From the NCBI GenBank assembly GCA_051861205.1, contig JBHYDC010000008.1, positions 105,257-169,256 on the forward strand: a stretch of 64,000 nucleotides of DNA, given 5' to 3'. Source of the stretch: JBHYDC01 sp051861205. Its GTDB lineage: Bacteria; Pseudomonadota; Alphaproteobacteria; Rhizobiales; Pleomorphomonadaceae. The notes under the pieces are model-generated. The model did not search any database. It saw only the letters and a program-made list of their open reading frames with translations, and was not told the DNA's origin. Both the position numbers and the translations under genes were made by a program. The number at the start of each line of letters is the position of its first letter. Within the stretch, counting starts at the first letter, position 1. Shown here piece by piece: positions 1 through 8,553 of this stretch.

Positions 1-818
1 AAGCCCATGGCGATGGCAACGGCGGCAAAGGCGAGCGGGAACCAAGCTCCAAGTTGATAGACGTCGGTCTCGAAAATCTGCTGGGCAGAGCCGATGTAGC
101 CCATGAGGCCGCCCATCAGCAGGCCTTGGGCGGTGGAGTAGCCAAAGGCCATGCGGTTCGTGGCGCAAAAGGCGGCACCCTTTGCGATGCGGCTGACGGA
201 GAACGTCATCCGATATTCCGGATGCAGCGTTTCGGGCATGCGGATGAGGAACCACGCGAGAACGGCAAGGACGAGCAGAAGGATGACCACGAACTGCATG
301 TGCCAGCCGCCGAGAAACAGCACGAGGCTGCCGAAGGCCGGCGCGAAAACCGGAACGGTGATGAACACCATGATGGCAAACGACATCACGCGCGCCATAT
401 CCCGCCCGCCGAACCGATCGCGGACGATGGCGATGGCGAGAACCCGTGCGGACGCAGCGCCGATGCCCTGAATGATGCGGGCAATGATGAGGGTTTCGAA
501 GCTCTGGGCGAAGATGGCGATCACCACGCCGAAAGCGAAGATCGCAAGCCCGAGCGTCAAGGCCGGACGGCGGCCCACCACGTCTGACAACGGACCGTAG
601 AACAACTGCGAAACGGAAAAGCCGATCATGTAGGCGTAGACGAGATATTGCACGTCATTCGGGTCGGCCAGGGCATAATCGGCGCTGATGGCGGGGAAAG
701 CCGGCAGAATGGAATCGATCGCCAGTGCGGTGAGCCCCATCAGGAACGCGATCAGGACCACGAACTCGGCAAAGGCAGGAGCGGTTCGCACGGACGCCCG
801 TTCGATTTCAGTGGTCAT
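1..818 (-). CDS. MFS drug-efflux transporter, Bcr/CflA type (partial, C-terminus off the left edge)
   Basis: This is the first ~272 codons of a major facilitator superfamily exporter, starting at the ATG whose complement is at 816-818. It begins MTTEIERASVRTAPAFAEFV and then has a hydrophobic helix around the segment LTALAIDSILPAFPAI, which is characteristic of the Bcr/CflA branch of 12-helix proton-coupled drug exporters. The MFS loop 2-3 signature is present as GPLSDVVGRRPAL, and the helix-4 region reads IIARIIQGIGAASARVLAIAIVRD, both typical of this family. At least seven hydrophobic helices are visible before the window ends. The reading frame is still open at base 1, so the C-terminal third is missing only because of the window boundary. 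Substrate cannot be inferred; multidrug or small-metabolite export is usual for the family. The gene is divergent from the SDR gene at 999 across 180 bp. Confidence 0.9.
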   Translation of the reverse strand, partial: MTTEIERASVRTAPAFAEFVVLIAFLMGLTALAIDSILPAFPAISADYALADPNDVQYLVYAYMIGFSVSQLFYGPLSDVVGRRPALTLGLAIFAFGVVIAIFAQSFETLIIARIIQGIGAASARVLAIAIVRDRFGGRDMARVMSFAIMVFITVPVFAPAFGSLVLFLGGWHMQFVVILLLVLAVLAWFLIRMPETLHPEYRMTFSVSRIAKGAAFCATNRMAFGYSTAQGLLMGGLMGYIGSAQQIFETDVYQLGAWFPLAFAAVAIAMG

Positions 819-998
819 TATGCAATCTGCTTGTGTTCTGGAGACCGGCCGGACTGCGGCAACAGAGATGCGCTACACGAAGTTCCGCCCGAAGGCCAAC
901 CCGAACCCGCTACACGACCACGTGATCGGCCGGGCCGGAGGTGGCTAGGTATAAAATTGGCCGTACATGGATACTGATCACAGCGCGGAGACAATGCG

Positions 999-1847
999 AT
1001 GACACAGCACCCTGCCCTGGAACCCGGACGCGTGGCGGTGGTGACCGGCGCCGCAAGCGGAATTGGCCGGGCGGCAGCCGAACGCTTCGCCGCGCTTGGG
1101 ATGAAGCTATGCCTTGCGGATGTGAACGCGGCGGAACTGGAAACGGCGGCCGCCGCCGTTGCGGCAATAACGGGCGACGACGGCGTGCTGGCGCTGGCCG
1201 TCGACGTATCGCGCCGCGACGAGGTGGAGCGGCTGCGCGACACAGTTTATGCCCGCTGGGGCGACGTGGCGGTGTTGATGAACAACGCGGGGCGCGAGGG
1301 CGGCGGGGGCCTTTTCGCCGATCCGGCGCGCTGGCAGGCGATCCTCGCCACCAATCTCTGGGGCGTGTTGAACGGCGTGCAGCTCTTCGCGCCCGCCATG
1401 ATTGCGGCGGGGCGCGATGGCGCGATCATCAACACCGGATCGAAGCAAGGCATCACGACACCGCCGGGCGACACGGCCTACAACGTGTCGAAGGCCGCCG
1501 TGAAGGTGGTGACGGAAGCGCTGGCGCATGAGCTTCGCAATGCGCCAGGCGCGAAGGTGAGCGCGCATCTCTTGATACCCGGCTTCACCTTCACAGGCTT
1601 CACGCGCGTACACACCGCCGAAAAGCCCGATGCGGCCTGGACGCCCGAACAGGTGATCGACTTCATGCTGCCCGCCATGGCCGCCGGCGACTTCTACATT
1701 CTCTGCCCCGACAACGACGTGACCCGCGCGCTCGACGAAAAGCGCATCCTCTGGGCGGCCGGCGATATTGTGGAGAACCGCCCTCCCCTGTCGCGCTGGC
1801 ATGCGGATTGGAAAGACAAATTCGCGGCTTTTGCGAAGGGGGGCTGA
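999..1847 (+). CDS. SDR-family NAD(P)-dependent oxidoreductase
   Basis: A 282-residue classical short-chain dehydrogenase/reductase. The Rossmann glycine motif TGAASGIG is at residues 16-23, NNAG at 95-98, and the catalytic YNVSK (Tyr161, Lys165) follows a serine in INTGSKQG (about residue 148). Asp41 after the second beta strand (CLADVN) suggests NAD rather than NADP preference; this is inference from the family rule. The length is slightly above the ~250 residues usual for the family because of a C-terminal extension of about 40 residues. The gene is transcribed divergently from the MFS exporter and in the same direction as the glucan cluster that starts 165 bp downstream. Substrate is unknown. 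Confidence 0.9.
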   Translation: MTQHPALEPGRVAVVTGAASGIGRAAAERFAALGMKLCLADVNAAELETAAAAVAAITGDDGVLALAVDVSRRDEVERLRDTVYARWGDVAVLMNNAGREGGGGLFADPARWQAILATNLWGVLNGVQLFAPAMIAAGRDGAIINTGSKQGITTPPGDTAYNVSKAAVKVVTEALAHELRNAPGAKVSAHLLIPGFTFTGFTRVHTAEKPDAAWTPEQVIDFMLPAMAAGDFYILCPDNDVTRALDEKRILWAAGDIVENRPPLSRWHADWKDKFAAFAKGG

Positions 1848-2012
1848 GCGGACGCGCCTAGCGTTCCGGAACAATCCTACCCGCCAAGGGTTCTACCGGC
1901 CATAGACCCTCGGATACCGAGGGGCGCTTGCCGGCGGTGATTTCACGATATCGTCCTGAGCTTGAGCCTCCGGCCTGGGGGTCCCGATGGGACCCTTGCT
2001 TGCGGATGGCCA

Positions 2013-5000
2013 ATGACGGACAGGACGGCTCCGGCTCCGCGCCTCTATTACGTTCACCCGCTCTGGATGGGACCGATCGAAGACTGGGGTGCGGGGCTCG
2101 ACCATGCCGCAGCCATGGGTTTCGACAGCATTTTAAGTGCGCCGCCCTTCGACCCGGGCCCGGAAGGCAACATCTTCCTCACCTTTGATCCGAACCGCCT
2201 GCATCCGGCGCTGGGATTTGATGGAGACGCAGCCGACGGCATCGCGCGGCTAGCGGAAGCTGCGCAGCTACGCGGACTGGCGCTGATGCTGGACCTCGAA
2301 GCGGGGCGGGCGGCGGCGGGCGACGGCAATGGCGCTCTGGCGGACGCGGCGCTCGATCCGCGCATCGACCCGGCCGAGCGCGGCGCGGTGGACGTGGCGC
2401 TGGAGGGCGAGGCCTTCAGCGCCTTGGGGAACCGGCTGAAAGCGCTTGCCGCACGCGGGGTGGCGGGCTTTCGCTGCCTCTCGATCGACCGGGTGCCGGT
2501 GGAGCGCTGGCGCGCGCTGATCGAAGCCGTGCGAGCGGCTGCGCCGGACGTGCGCTTCATGGCTTGGACGCCCGGCTTGAGCTTCGAGCGCCGGAGTGCG
2601 CTGGTAGGCGCGGGCTTCGATGCGGTGTTCTCCTCGCTGCGCTGGTGGGATTGCCGGGCGACGTGGCTGATCGACGAGCATGAAACGCAGCGCCGGATCG
2701 GGCCGGAAATCGCCTTCCCCGAAGCGCCCTTCGCTGCGCGGCTGGCCCGCGAGGTGGATAACGACGAGGACACCCGCCGCGCGCTTGGCCGCGCGCTTTG
2801 GCTTTCGGCGACGTTGGGAGACGGGCTTCTGGTGCCCATGGGGTTCGAGTTCGGCGCCCGCGAGCCCCTGGACCGAACACGCGGAACGCCCGCCGATTTC
2901 GCCGATGTGCGCAGGCGTGCGCAGATCGATCTGACGGAAGCCATCGCCGGCGCGAATGCTTTCCTGCGCGGTGAGGGAGCGCCCTTCGCAGGCGACGACA
3001 TGCGCACGCTGGCGGGCCCCTCGGCGCCCGTGACCGCCGTGCTGCGCGCCGATGCGCCCAACGCGCGGGAGGCCGAACACTCGCGCTTGGTGCTGGTGAA
3101 CCCGGATCTGCGACGGCCGGGTGCGGTAGAGGCCGATCATTTCCTGAGCGAAACCGGCGGGCGCTTCACCCATTTCGTCGATATTGCAGGCACGCTGGAG
3201 GTGACTTCCGGCAGCACCGTGCGGCTTGCACCCGGCGAGGTGCGCGTTCTGACAGGGACGGCCGGACAGCCTATCGTTGGAATGGGCGACCAACCTGAGG
3301 TGGACGAAGCCGAGCGGATGCCTCGTATCGCCATGGAGGCGATGACCCCTTGCGTGGACGGCGGGCGGCACCCGGCCAAACGCATCGTAGGGACGGCAGT
3401 GCGCGTGGAGGTGGACGTGATCACCGACGGCCACGACACGCTGGCTGCGAACTTGCTGTGGCGCACTGCAGACGAGGATTCATGGCGCGAGATGCGCATG
3501 GACCCGATCGGCAACGACCGCTGGGCGGCCGATATGCCGCTGGAACGGATCGGCCGGCATCTGTTCACCGTGGAAGCTTGGCGCGACGTGTTCGAGACCT
3601 TTCGCGCCGACCTGACGAAGAAACACACGGCTGGATTGAAGCTTTCTCTAGACCTTGAGGAAGGTCGCCTGCTGGTCGCCGATACGCTGGATCAGCATAA
3701 CGGCGACGCGGACGTGACGGCGCGGGTTGCCGCGCTGCTGGCGGAATTGGAACCGCAGAACGACGCGGCACGGCTGGAAATCCTTCTGTCGGACCGAGCC
3801 GCAACCATCATGCGGGACGCCGATCCGAAACGATTTCGATACCGCATGGACCCGCCGCTTCAGGTGGATGCCGAACGCACGGCAGCAGGTTTTGCAAACT
3901 GGTACGAGATGTTTCCGCGCTCGGCGAGCGGCGATCCGGAGCGGCACGGCACCTTCCGCGATGTGATCCGGCAGTTGCCGCGCGTGCGGGCGATGGGTTT
4001 CGACGTGCTCTACTTCCCGCCGATCCACCCGATCGGCACGACCAACCGCAAAGGCCGCAACAACGCGCTGACGGCGGGACCAGGCGATCCCGGCAGCCCC
4101 TACGCGATCGGATCGGCCGAGGGCGGCCACGACACGGTGCACCCGCAGCTTGGCACGCTGGCGGATTTTCGAGAGCTGGTGGCGGCAGCCCATAATCAGG
4201 GCATCGAAATCGCGCTGGATTTCGCGATCCAATGCTCGCCGGACCACCCTTGGTTGAAAGAGCATCCCGAGTGGTTCGACTGGCGGCCGGACGGGACGAT
4301 CCGCTATGCCGAAAACCCGCCGAAGACATACGAGGACATCGTCAACGTCGATTTCTATGCAGAGGGCGCGATCCCCTCGCTCTGGCTGGCGCTGCGCGAC
4401 GTCGTGCTGTTCTGGGTGCGCGAGGGTGTGAAGCTTTACCGGGTGGATAATCCGCACACCAAGTCTTTTCCATTCTGGGAATGGATGATCGCGGACGTTC
4501 GCAGCCAATACCCTGATGTGGTGTTCTTAGCTGAAGCTTTCACCCGGCCAAAGGTGATGTACCGGCTGGCGAAGATCGGCTTTTCGCAAAGCTACACATA
4601 TTTCACATGGCGCAATACGAAATGGGAGCTTGAGAGTTATCTGACAGAGCTGAACACTACGGATCCGCGCGACTTCTTCCGACCGCATTTCTTTGTGAAT
4701 ACACCCGACATAAACCCGCCCTTCCTGCATAACGCGCCGCGCCAAGCCTTTCTGATCCGGGCGGCGCTGGCGACGACATTGTCGGGGTTATGGGGCCTCT
4801 ATAACGGGTTCGAGCTTTGCGAAGGCCGGCCGGTTCCAGGCAAGGAGGAGTATCTCGATAGCGAGAAATACGAAATCCGGGCCTGGGACTGGGACCGCCC
4901 CGGCAACATCGTGGCCGAGATCACCCGGCTGAACCAGATCCGCCGGGACAACCCCGCGCTGCATTCGCACCTTGGCGTGACGTTTCTGAAGGCGGCGAAC

Positions 5001-5267
5001 GATAAGGTTCTATGGTTCCAAAAGGCGACAGCGGGGCGCGAGAATGTGCTGCTGATCGCCATCAGCCTGGATCCGCTCGCGGTACAGACCACCGATGCGG
5101 AACTGCCGCTTTGGGAATGGGGCGTTTCCAACCACGGGCGCTTCGACCTGGACGACCTGATGCGCGGGGGTCGCTTTTCGCTGGCCGGCAAGAACCAGCG
5201 GCTGACGCTAGACCCCGCCGACCTGCCCTTTTCGATCTGGCGCATCGCCGCTGCTTGGGACCACTGA
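2013..5267 (+). CDS. glgE: Alpha-1,4-glucan:maltose-1-phosphate maltosyltransferase (GlgE) with long N-terminal extra domain
   Basis: GlgE transfers maltosyl units from maltose-1-phosphate to the non-reducing end of alpha-1,4-glucans. The C-terminal ~670 residues carry the GH13_3 hallmarks: RVDNPHTK with nucleophile Asp812, FLAEAFTRP with acid/base Glu841, and the FPPIHPIGTTNRKGRNN segment. Numbering uses the ATG at 2013. A TTG 17 codons upstream (1962) keeps the frame open, but the ATG directly precedes the conserved RLYYVHPLWMG start. The first ~420 residues form an additional amylase-like barrel (for example RCLSIDRVPVERWRALIEAV) in which the usual catalytic acidic residues are not recognisable, so it is probably non-catalytic. 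The protein is about 1084 residues against ~660-700 for actinobacterial GlgE; I recall similar long forms in Rhizobiales. The stop codon is one base from the treS start, so the genes are co-transcribed. Confidence 0.93.
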   Translation: MTDRTAPAPRLYYVHPLWMGPIEDWGAGLDHAAAMGFDSILSAPPFDPGPEGNIFLTFDPNRLHPALGFDGDAADGIARLAEAAQLRGLALMLDLEAGRAAAGDGNGALADAALDPRIDPAERGAVDVALEGEAFSALGNRLKALAARGVAGFRCLSIDRVPVERWRALIEAVRAAAPDVRFMAWTPGLSFERRSALVGAGFDAVFSSLRWWDCRATWLIDEHETQRRIGPEIAFPEAPFAARLAREVDNDEDTRRALGRALWLSATLGDGLLVPMGFEFGAREPLDRTRGTPADFADVRRRAQIDLTEAIAGANAFLRGEGAPFAGDDMRTLAGPSAPVTAVLRADAPNAREAEHSRLVLVNPDLRRPGAVEADHFLSETGGRFTHFVDIAGTLEVTSGSTVRLAPGEVRVLTGTAGQPIVGMGDQPEVDEAERMPRIAMEAMTPCVDGGRHPAKRIVGTAVRVEVDVITDGHDTLAANLLWRTADEDSWREMRMDPIGNDRWAADMPLERIGRHLFTVEAWRDVFETFRADLTKKHTAGLKLSLDLEEGRLLVADTLDQHNGDADVTARVAALLAELEPQNDAARLEILLSDRAATIMRDADPKRFRYRMDPPLQVDAERTAAGFANWYEMFPRSASGDPERHGTFRDVIRQLPRVRAMGFDVLYFPPIHPIGTTNRKGRNNALTAGPGDPGSPYAIGSAEGGHDTVHPQLGTLADFRELVAAAHNQGIEIALDFAIQCSPDHPWLKEHPEWFDWRPDGTIRYAENPPKTYEDIVNVDFYAEGAIPSLWLALRDVVLFWVREGVKLYRVDNPHTKSFPFWEWMIADVRSQYPDVVFLAEAFTRPKVMYRLAKIGFSQSYTYFTWRNTKWELESYLTELNTTDPRDFFRPHFFVNTPDINPPFLHNAPRQAFLIRAALATTLSGLWGLYNGFELCEGRPVPGKEEYLDSEKYEIRAWDWDRPGNIVAEITRLNQIRRDNPALHSHLGVTFLKAANDKVLWFQKATAGRENVLLIAISLDPLAVQTTDAELPLWEWGVSNHGRFDLDDLMRGGRFSLAGKNQRLTLDPADLPFSIWRIAAAWDH

Positions 5268-5268
5268 A

Positions 5269-8200
5269 ATGGCTGACGATATGCGCAGTTCCAGCAGCGA
5301 TAAGCTCTGGTACAAGGACGCGATTATCTACCAAATCCATTTGAAATCATTCTACGATTCCAACAATGATGGAATCGGTGATTTCGGCGGGTTGATCGAA
5401 AAGCTTGATTACATCGCAAGCCTTGGCGTGAATACAATCTGGATATTGCCGTTTTACCCCTCGCCCCGGCGGGACGACGGGTATGATATCGGCGAGTACA
5501 AGGCGGTATCGCCAGATTATGGCACGTTGCAGGACGCGCGCCGCTTTGTTCGGGAGGCGCATGCGCGGGGAATGCGGGTGATCACCGAACTGGTGATCAA
5601 CCACACATCGGATCAGCATCCATGGTTTCAGCGGGCCCGGCGAGCAAAACCGGGGTCGAACCATAGGAATTTCTATGTCTGGTCGGACACCGATCAGAAG
5701 TATTTGGGCACACGGATCATCTTCATCGATACGGAAAAATCGAATTGGACGTGGGATCCGGTGGCAGGAGCTTATTTTTGGCACCGTTTCTATTCGCACC
5801 AGCCGGACTTGAACTTCGACAACCCGCAGGTCCTGCGGGCGGTGCTCAATGTCATGCACTTCTGGCTGGATCTTGGCGTAGACGGCCTCCGGCTCGACGC
5901 TATTCCGTATTTGGTGGAGCGCGATGGTACGATCAATGAAAATCTACCGGAAACCCACGGTGTTCTGAAGAAGATCCGAGCCGAACTCGATGCGCATTAT
6001 CCCGGCCGGATGCTCCTGGCCGAAGCCAACCAGTGGCCGGAGGATACCCAGGAGTATTTCGGCGCCGGAGACGAGTGCCACATGGCATTTCAATTCCCGC
6101 TGATGCCGCGCATGTACATGGGCATAGCCAAGGAAGACCGATTTCCGATCACCGACATCATGCGCCAGACGCCCGCGATCCCCGATAACTGCCAGTGGGC
6201 GATATTCCTGCGCAACCATGACGAACTGACGCTTGAAATGGTGACGGACCAGGAACGGGATTATCTGTGGAATTTCTACGCCGCCGACCGGCGCGCGCGC
6301 ATCAACCTCGGCATTCGCCGCCGCCTCGCCCCGCTGCTGGAGCGGGACCGCAGACGCATCGAACTCATGAACGGGCTGTTGCTCTCCATGCCCGGAACGC
6401 CCGTGATCTACTACGGCGACGAGATCGGGATGGGCGACAACATCCACCTTGGCGACCGCGACGGCGTGCGCACACCGATGCAATGGTCGCCCGACCGGAA
6501 CGGCGGCTTCTCGCGCGCCGATCCTGCCAAGCTGGTGCTGCCGCCGGTGATGGACCCGCTTTACGGATTTGGCGCGGTGAATGTGGAGGCGCAGGCGCAC
6601 GACCCGCATTCGCTTTTGAACTGGATGCGGCGCATGCTGACGCTGCGCCGGGACCGGCGGGCATTCGGGCGGGGCACGCAGCGGTTTCTCTACCCCGGCA
6701 ATCGCAAGATCCTTGCCTATGTGCGCGAATATCAGGACGAGGCGATCCTCTGCGTTTTCAACCTGGCGCGAACGCCGCAGGCGGTTGAACTGGACCTTTC
6801 CATCTTCGAGGGCCGCGTGCCCGTGGAGATGACGGGCCGATCGCCCTTTCCTCCGATCGGCAGGCTGATCTATCTGCTGACGCTGCCGCCTTACGGCTTT
6901 TACTGGTTCGAGCTTTTGACGGAAGCCGCATCGCCGGCTTGGCATGCCGAACCGCCGGCGATGATGCCGGAATTCACGACGCTGGTGCTGCGGCGGGGCC
7001 TTTCGGAACTGAGCGAAGCGAGGCACACGAGCACACTGGAACACGAAGTTTTGCCGGCTTACCTGTCGATGCGGCGCTGGTTCGGCGCCAAGAATGAGGC
7101 GCTGGAGGGCGTTCGCATCGCGCTTGGAACGCCGATGCCGGGCGCGCCGGAGGTGCTGATCACCGAGGTGGAGGCGAAACTGCCCGGCCATACCGAGCGC
7201 TACACCCTGCCCCTGACCGTGGCCTGGGAGGACGAAAACCCGCCGGTGCTGGCGATGCAACTGGCGCTTGCCCGTGTGCGGCAGGGGCGGCGTGTGGGGG
7301 TGTTGACCGACGCCTTCTCGACCGAGGCGTTGGCGCGTGCGGCCCTGCACGCCTTATCCCGGCACGCCGTGGTGCCGACGGCGGAAGGCGAATTGCGCTT
7401 CATGCCGACCCGCCGTTTCGAGACGGTGGAGATTGCTCCGGACGCGCCGATCCGTTGGCTGGCGGCCGAACAGACCAACTCGTCGCTGATCGTGGGTGAC
7501 GAGGCGGTGATCAAGGTGGTGCGCCACATCTCAGCCGGCATTCACCCCGAGGCGGAGATGACGCGGCATTTGACGGAGCTGGATTTCCCCAACATCGCAC
7601 CGCTTCTGGGCACCGTCGGCCGCGTGACGGATGACGGGACGTGCCACGTTCTGATGCTCGTGCAGGGCTATATCCGCAACCAGGGCGATGCGTGGCGCTG
7701 GTCGCTGGAGAGCCTGAAGCGGGTGCTCGACGAGGTGCTCGTGATGGACAATCACATCATGCGGGAAGAGGACGTTTTCGCCGACTATCGAACCTTCGCG
7801 GCGATCATCGGCCGGCGCCTCGGCGAACTTCACGCGGCGCTTGCAAGACCCAGCGACGATCCGGCTTTCGCGCCGAAACCGGCGGGAGAGGCAGAGGTTG
7901 CGGCGTGGGTCACGAGCGCCCGCGCACAGCTTGCCGGCGCCTTCGAGGTGCTGGAGGGAAGCGCGAGCGAGGGCCTGGACGAGGCCGGACGCGCGCTCGC
8001 GGCCACGGTGCTCGCACATCAGGATGCGCTGATCGATCTGGTGGAAAAGCTGGGCGAAGCAGGGCGCGGCGCCCTTGCGACCCGTATTCACGGCGACTTT
8101 CACCTTGGGCAGGTGCTGGTGGCGCAAGGCGACGTGTTCATCATCGATTTTGAGGGCGAGCCAGCGCGAAGCCTGGACGAACGCCGGATGAAGACGAGCC

Positions 8201-8553
8201 CGCTGCGCGATGCCGCCGGGCTGATCCGCTCGTTCGATTACACGGCCGCCGCGGTGCTGATGCAGGAGGATGAGGGCAGCCAGCGCGAGATGCGCGAGCG
8301 GCGGCGGACTTTCCTCACCCGGTTCCGCGAGGAAGCCGAAGCGGCGTTCCTGGACGGGTATCACGGCGCGGCGCGGGCGGCCCAAACGCCGTGGATGACG
8401 CCGGACCAGGAAAAACCGCTGCTCGATCTCTTCACGCTGGAAAAGGTGGCCTACGAGGTGCGCTACGAGGCGGCGAACCGCCCGAAATGGCTGGCGATCC
8501 CCCTCGCCGGGCTCACGCGATTTGCTGACCAGGCGATGGAGGCGGTGCGATGA
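5269..8553 (+). CDS. treS: Trehalose synthase (TreS) fused to maltokinase (Mak/Pep2)
   Basis: A 1094-residue bifunctional protein. Residues ~12-560 are a GH13_16 trehalose synthase that interconverts trehalose and maltose: KLWYKDAIIYQIHLKSF at the N-terminus, nucleophile Asp210 in GLRLDAIPYL, acid/base Glu252 in LLAEANQW, and RNHDELTLEM near residues 312-321. Residues ~590-1094 are a maltokinase of the aminoglycoside-phosphotransferase fold, with RIHGDFHLGQVLV (catalytic Asp943) followed by IIDFEGEPARS. The fusion would convert trehalose to maltose and on to maltose-1-phosphate, the donor for the GlgE encoded immediately upstream. It starts one base after glgE and overlaps the glgB start by four bases (ATGA), typical of translational coupling. 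TreS-Mak fusions are established in many bacteria. Confidence 0.94.
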   Translation: MADDMRSSSSDKLWYKDAIIYQIHLKSFYDSNNDGIGDFGGLIEKLDYIASLGVNTIWILPFYPSPRRDDGYDIGEYKAVSPDYGTLQDARRFVREAHARGMRVITELVINHTSDQHPWFQRARRAKPGSNHRNFYVWSDTDQKYLGTRIIFIDTEKSNWTWDPVAGAYFWHRFYSHQPDLNFDNPQVLRAVLNVMHFWLDLGVDGLRLDAIPYLVERDGTINENLPETHGVLKKIRAELDAHYPGRMLLAEANQWPEDTQEYFGAGDECHMAFQFPLMPRMYMGIAKEDRFPITDIMRQTPAIPDNCQWAIFLRNHDELTLEMVTDQERDYLWNFYAADRRARINLGIRRRLAPLLERDRRRIELMNGLLLSMPGTPVIYYGDEIGMGDNIHLGDRDGVRTPMQWSPDRNGGFSRADPAKLVLPPVMDPLYGFGAVNVEAQAHDPHSLLNWMRRMLTLRRDRRAFGRGTQRFLYPGNRKILAYVREYQDEAILCVFNLARTPQAVELDLSIFEGRVPVEMTGRSPFPPIGRLIYLLTLPPYGFYWFELLTEAASPAWHAEPPAMMPEFTTLVLRRGLSELSEARHTSTLEHEVLPAYLSMRRWFGAKNEALEGVRIALGTPMPGAPEVLITEVEAKLPGHTERYTLPLTVAWEDENPPVLAMQLALARVRQGRRVGVLTDAFSTEALARAALHALSRHAVVPTAEGELRFMPTRRFETVEIAPDAPIRWLAAEQTNSSLIVGDEAVIKVVRHISAGIHPEAEMTRHLTELDFPNIAPLLGTVGRVTDDGTCHVLMLVQGYIRNQGDAWRWSLESLKRVLDEVLVMDNHIMREEDVFADYRTFAAIIGRRLGELHAALARPSDDPAFAPKPAGEAEVAAWVTSARAQLAGAFEVLEGSASEGLDEAGRALAATVLAHQDALIDLVEKLGEAGRGALATRIHGDFHLGQVLVAQGDVFIIDFEGEPARSLDERRMKTSPLRDAAGLIRSFDYTAAAVLMQEDEGSQREMRERRRTFLTRFREEAEAAFLDGYHGAARAAQTPWMTPDQEKPLLDLFTLEKVAYEVRYEAANRPKWLAIPLAGLTRFADQAMEAVR

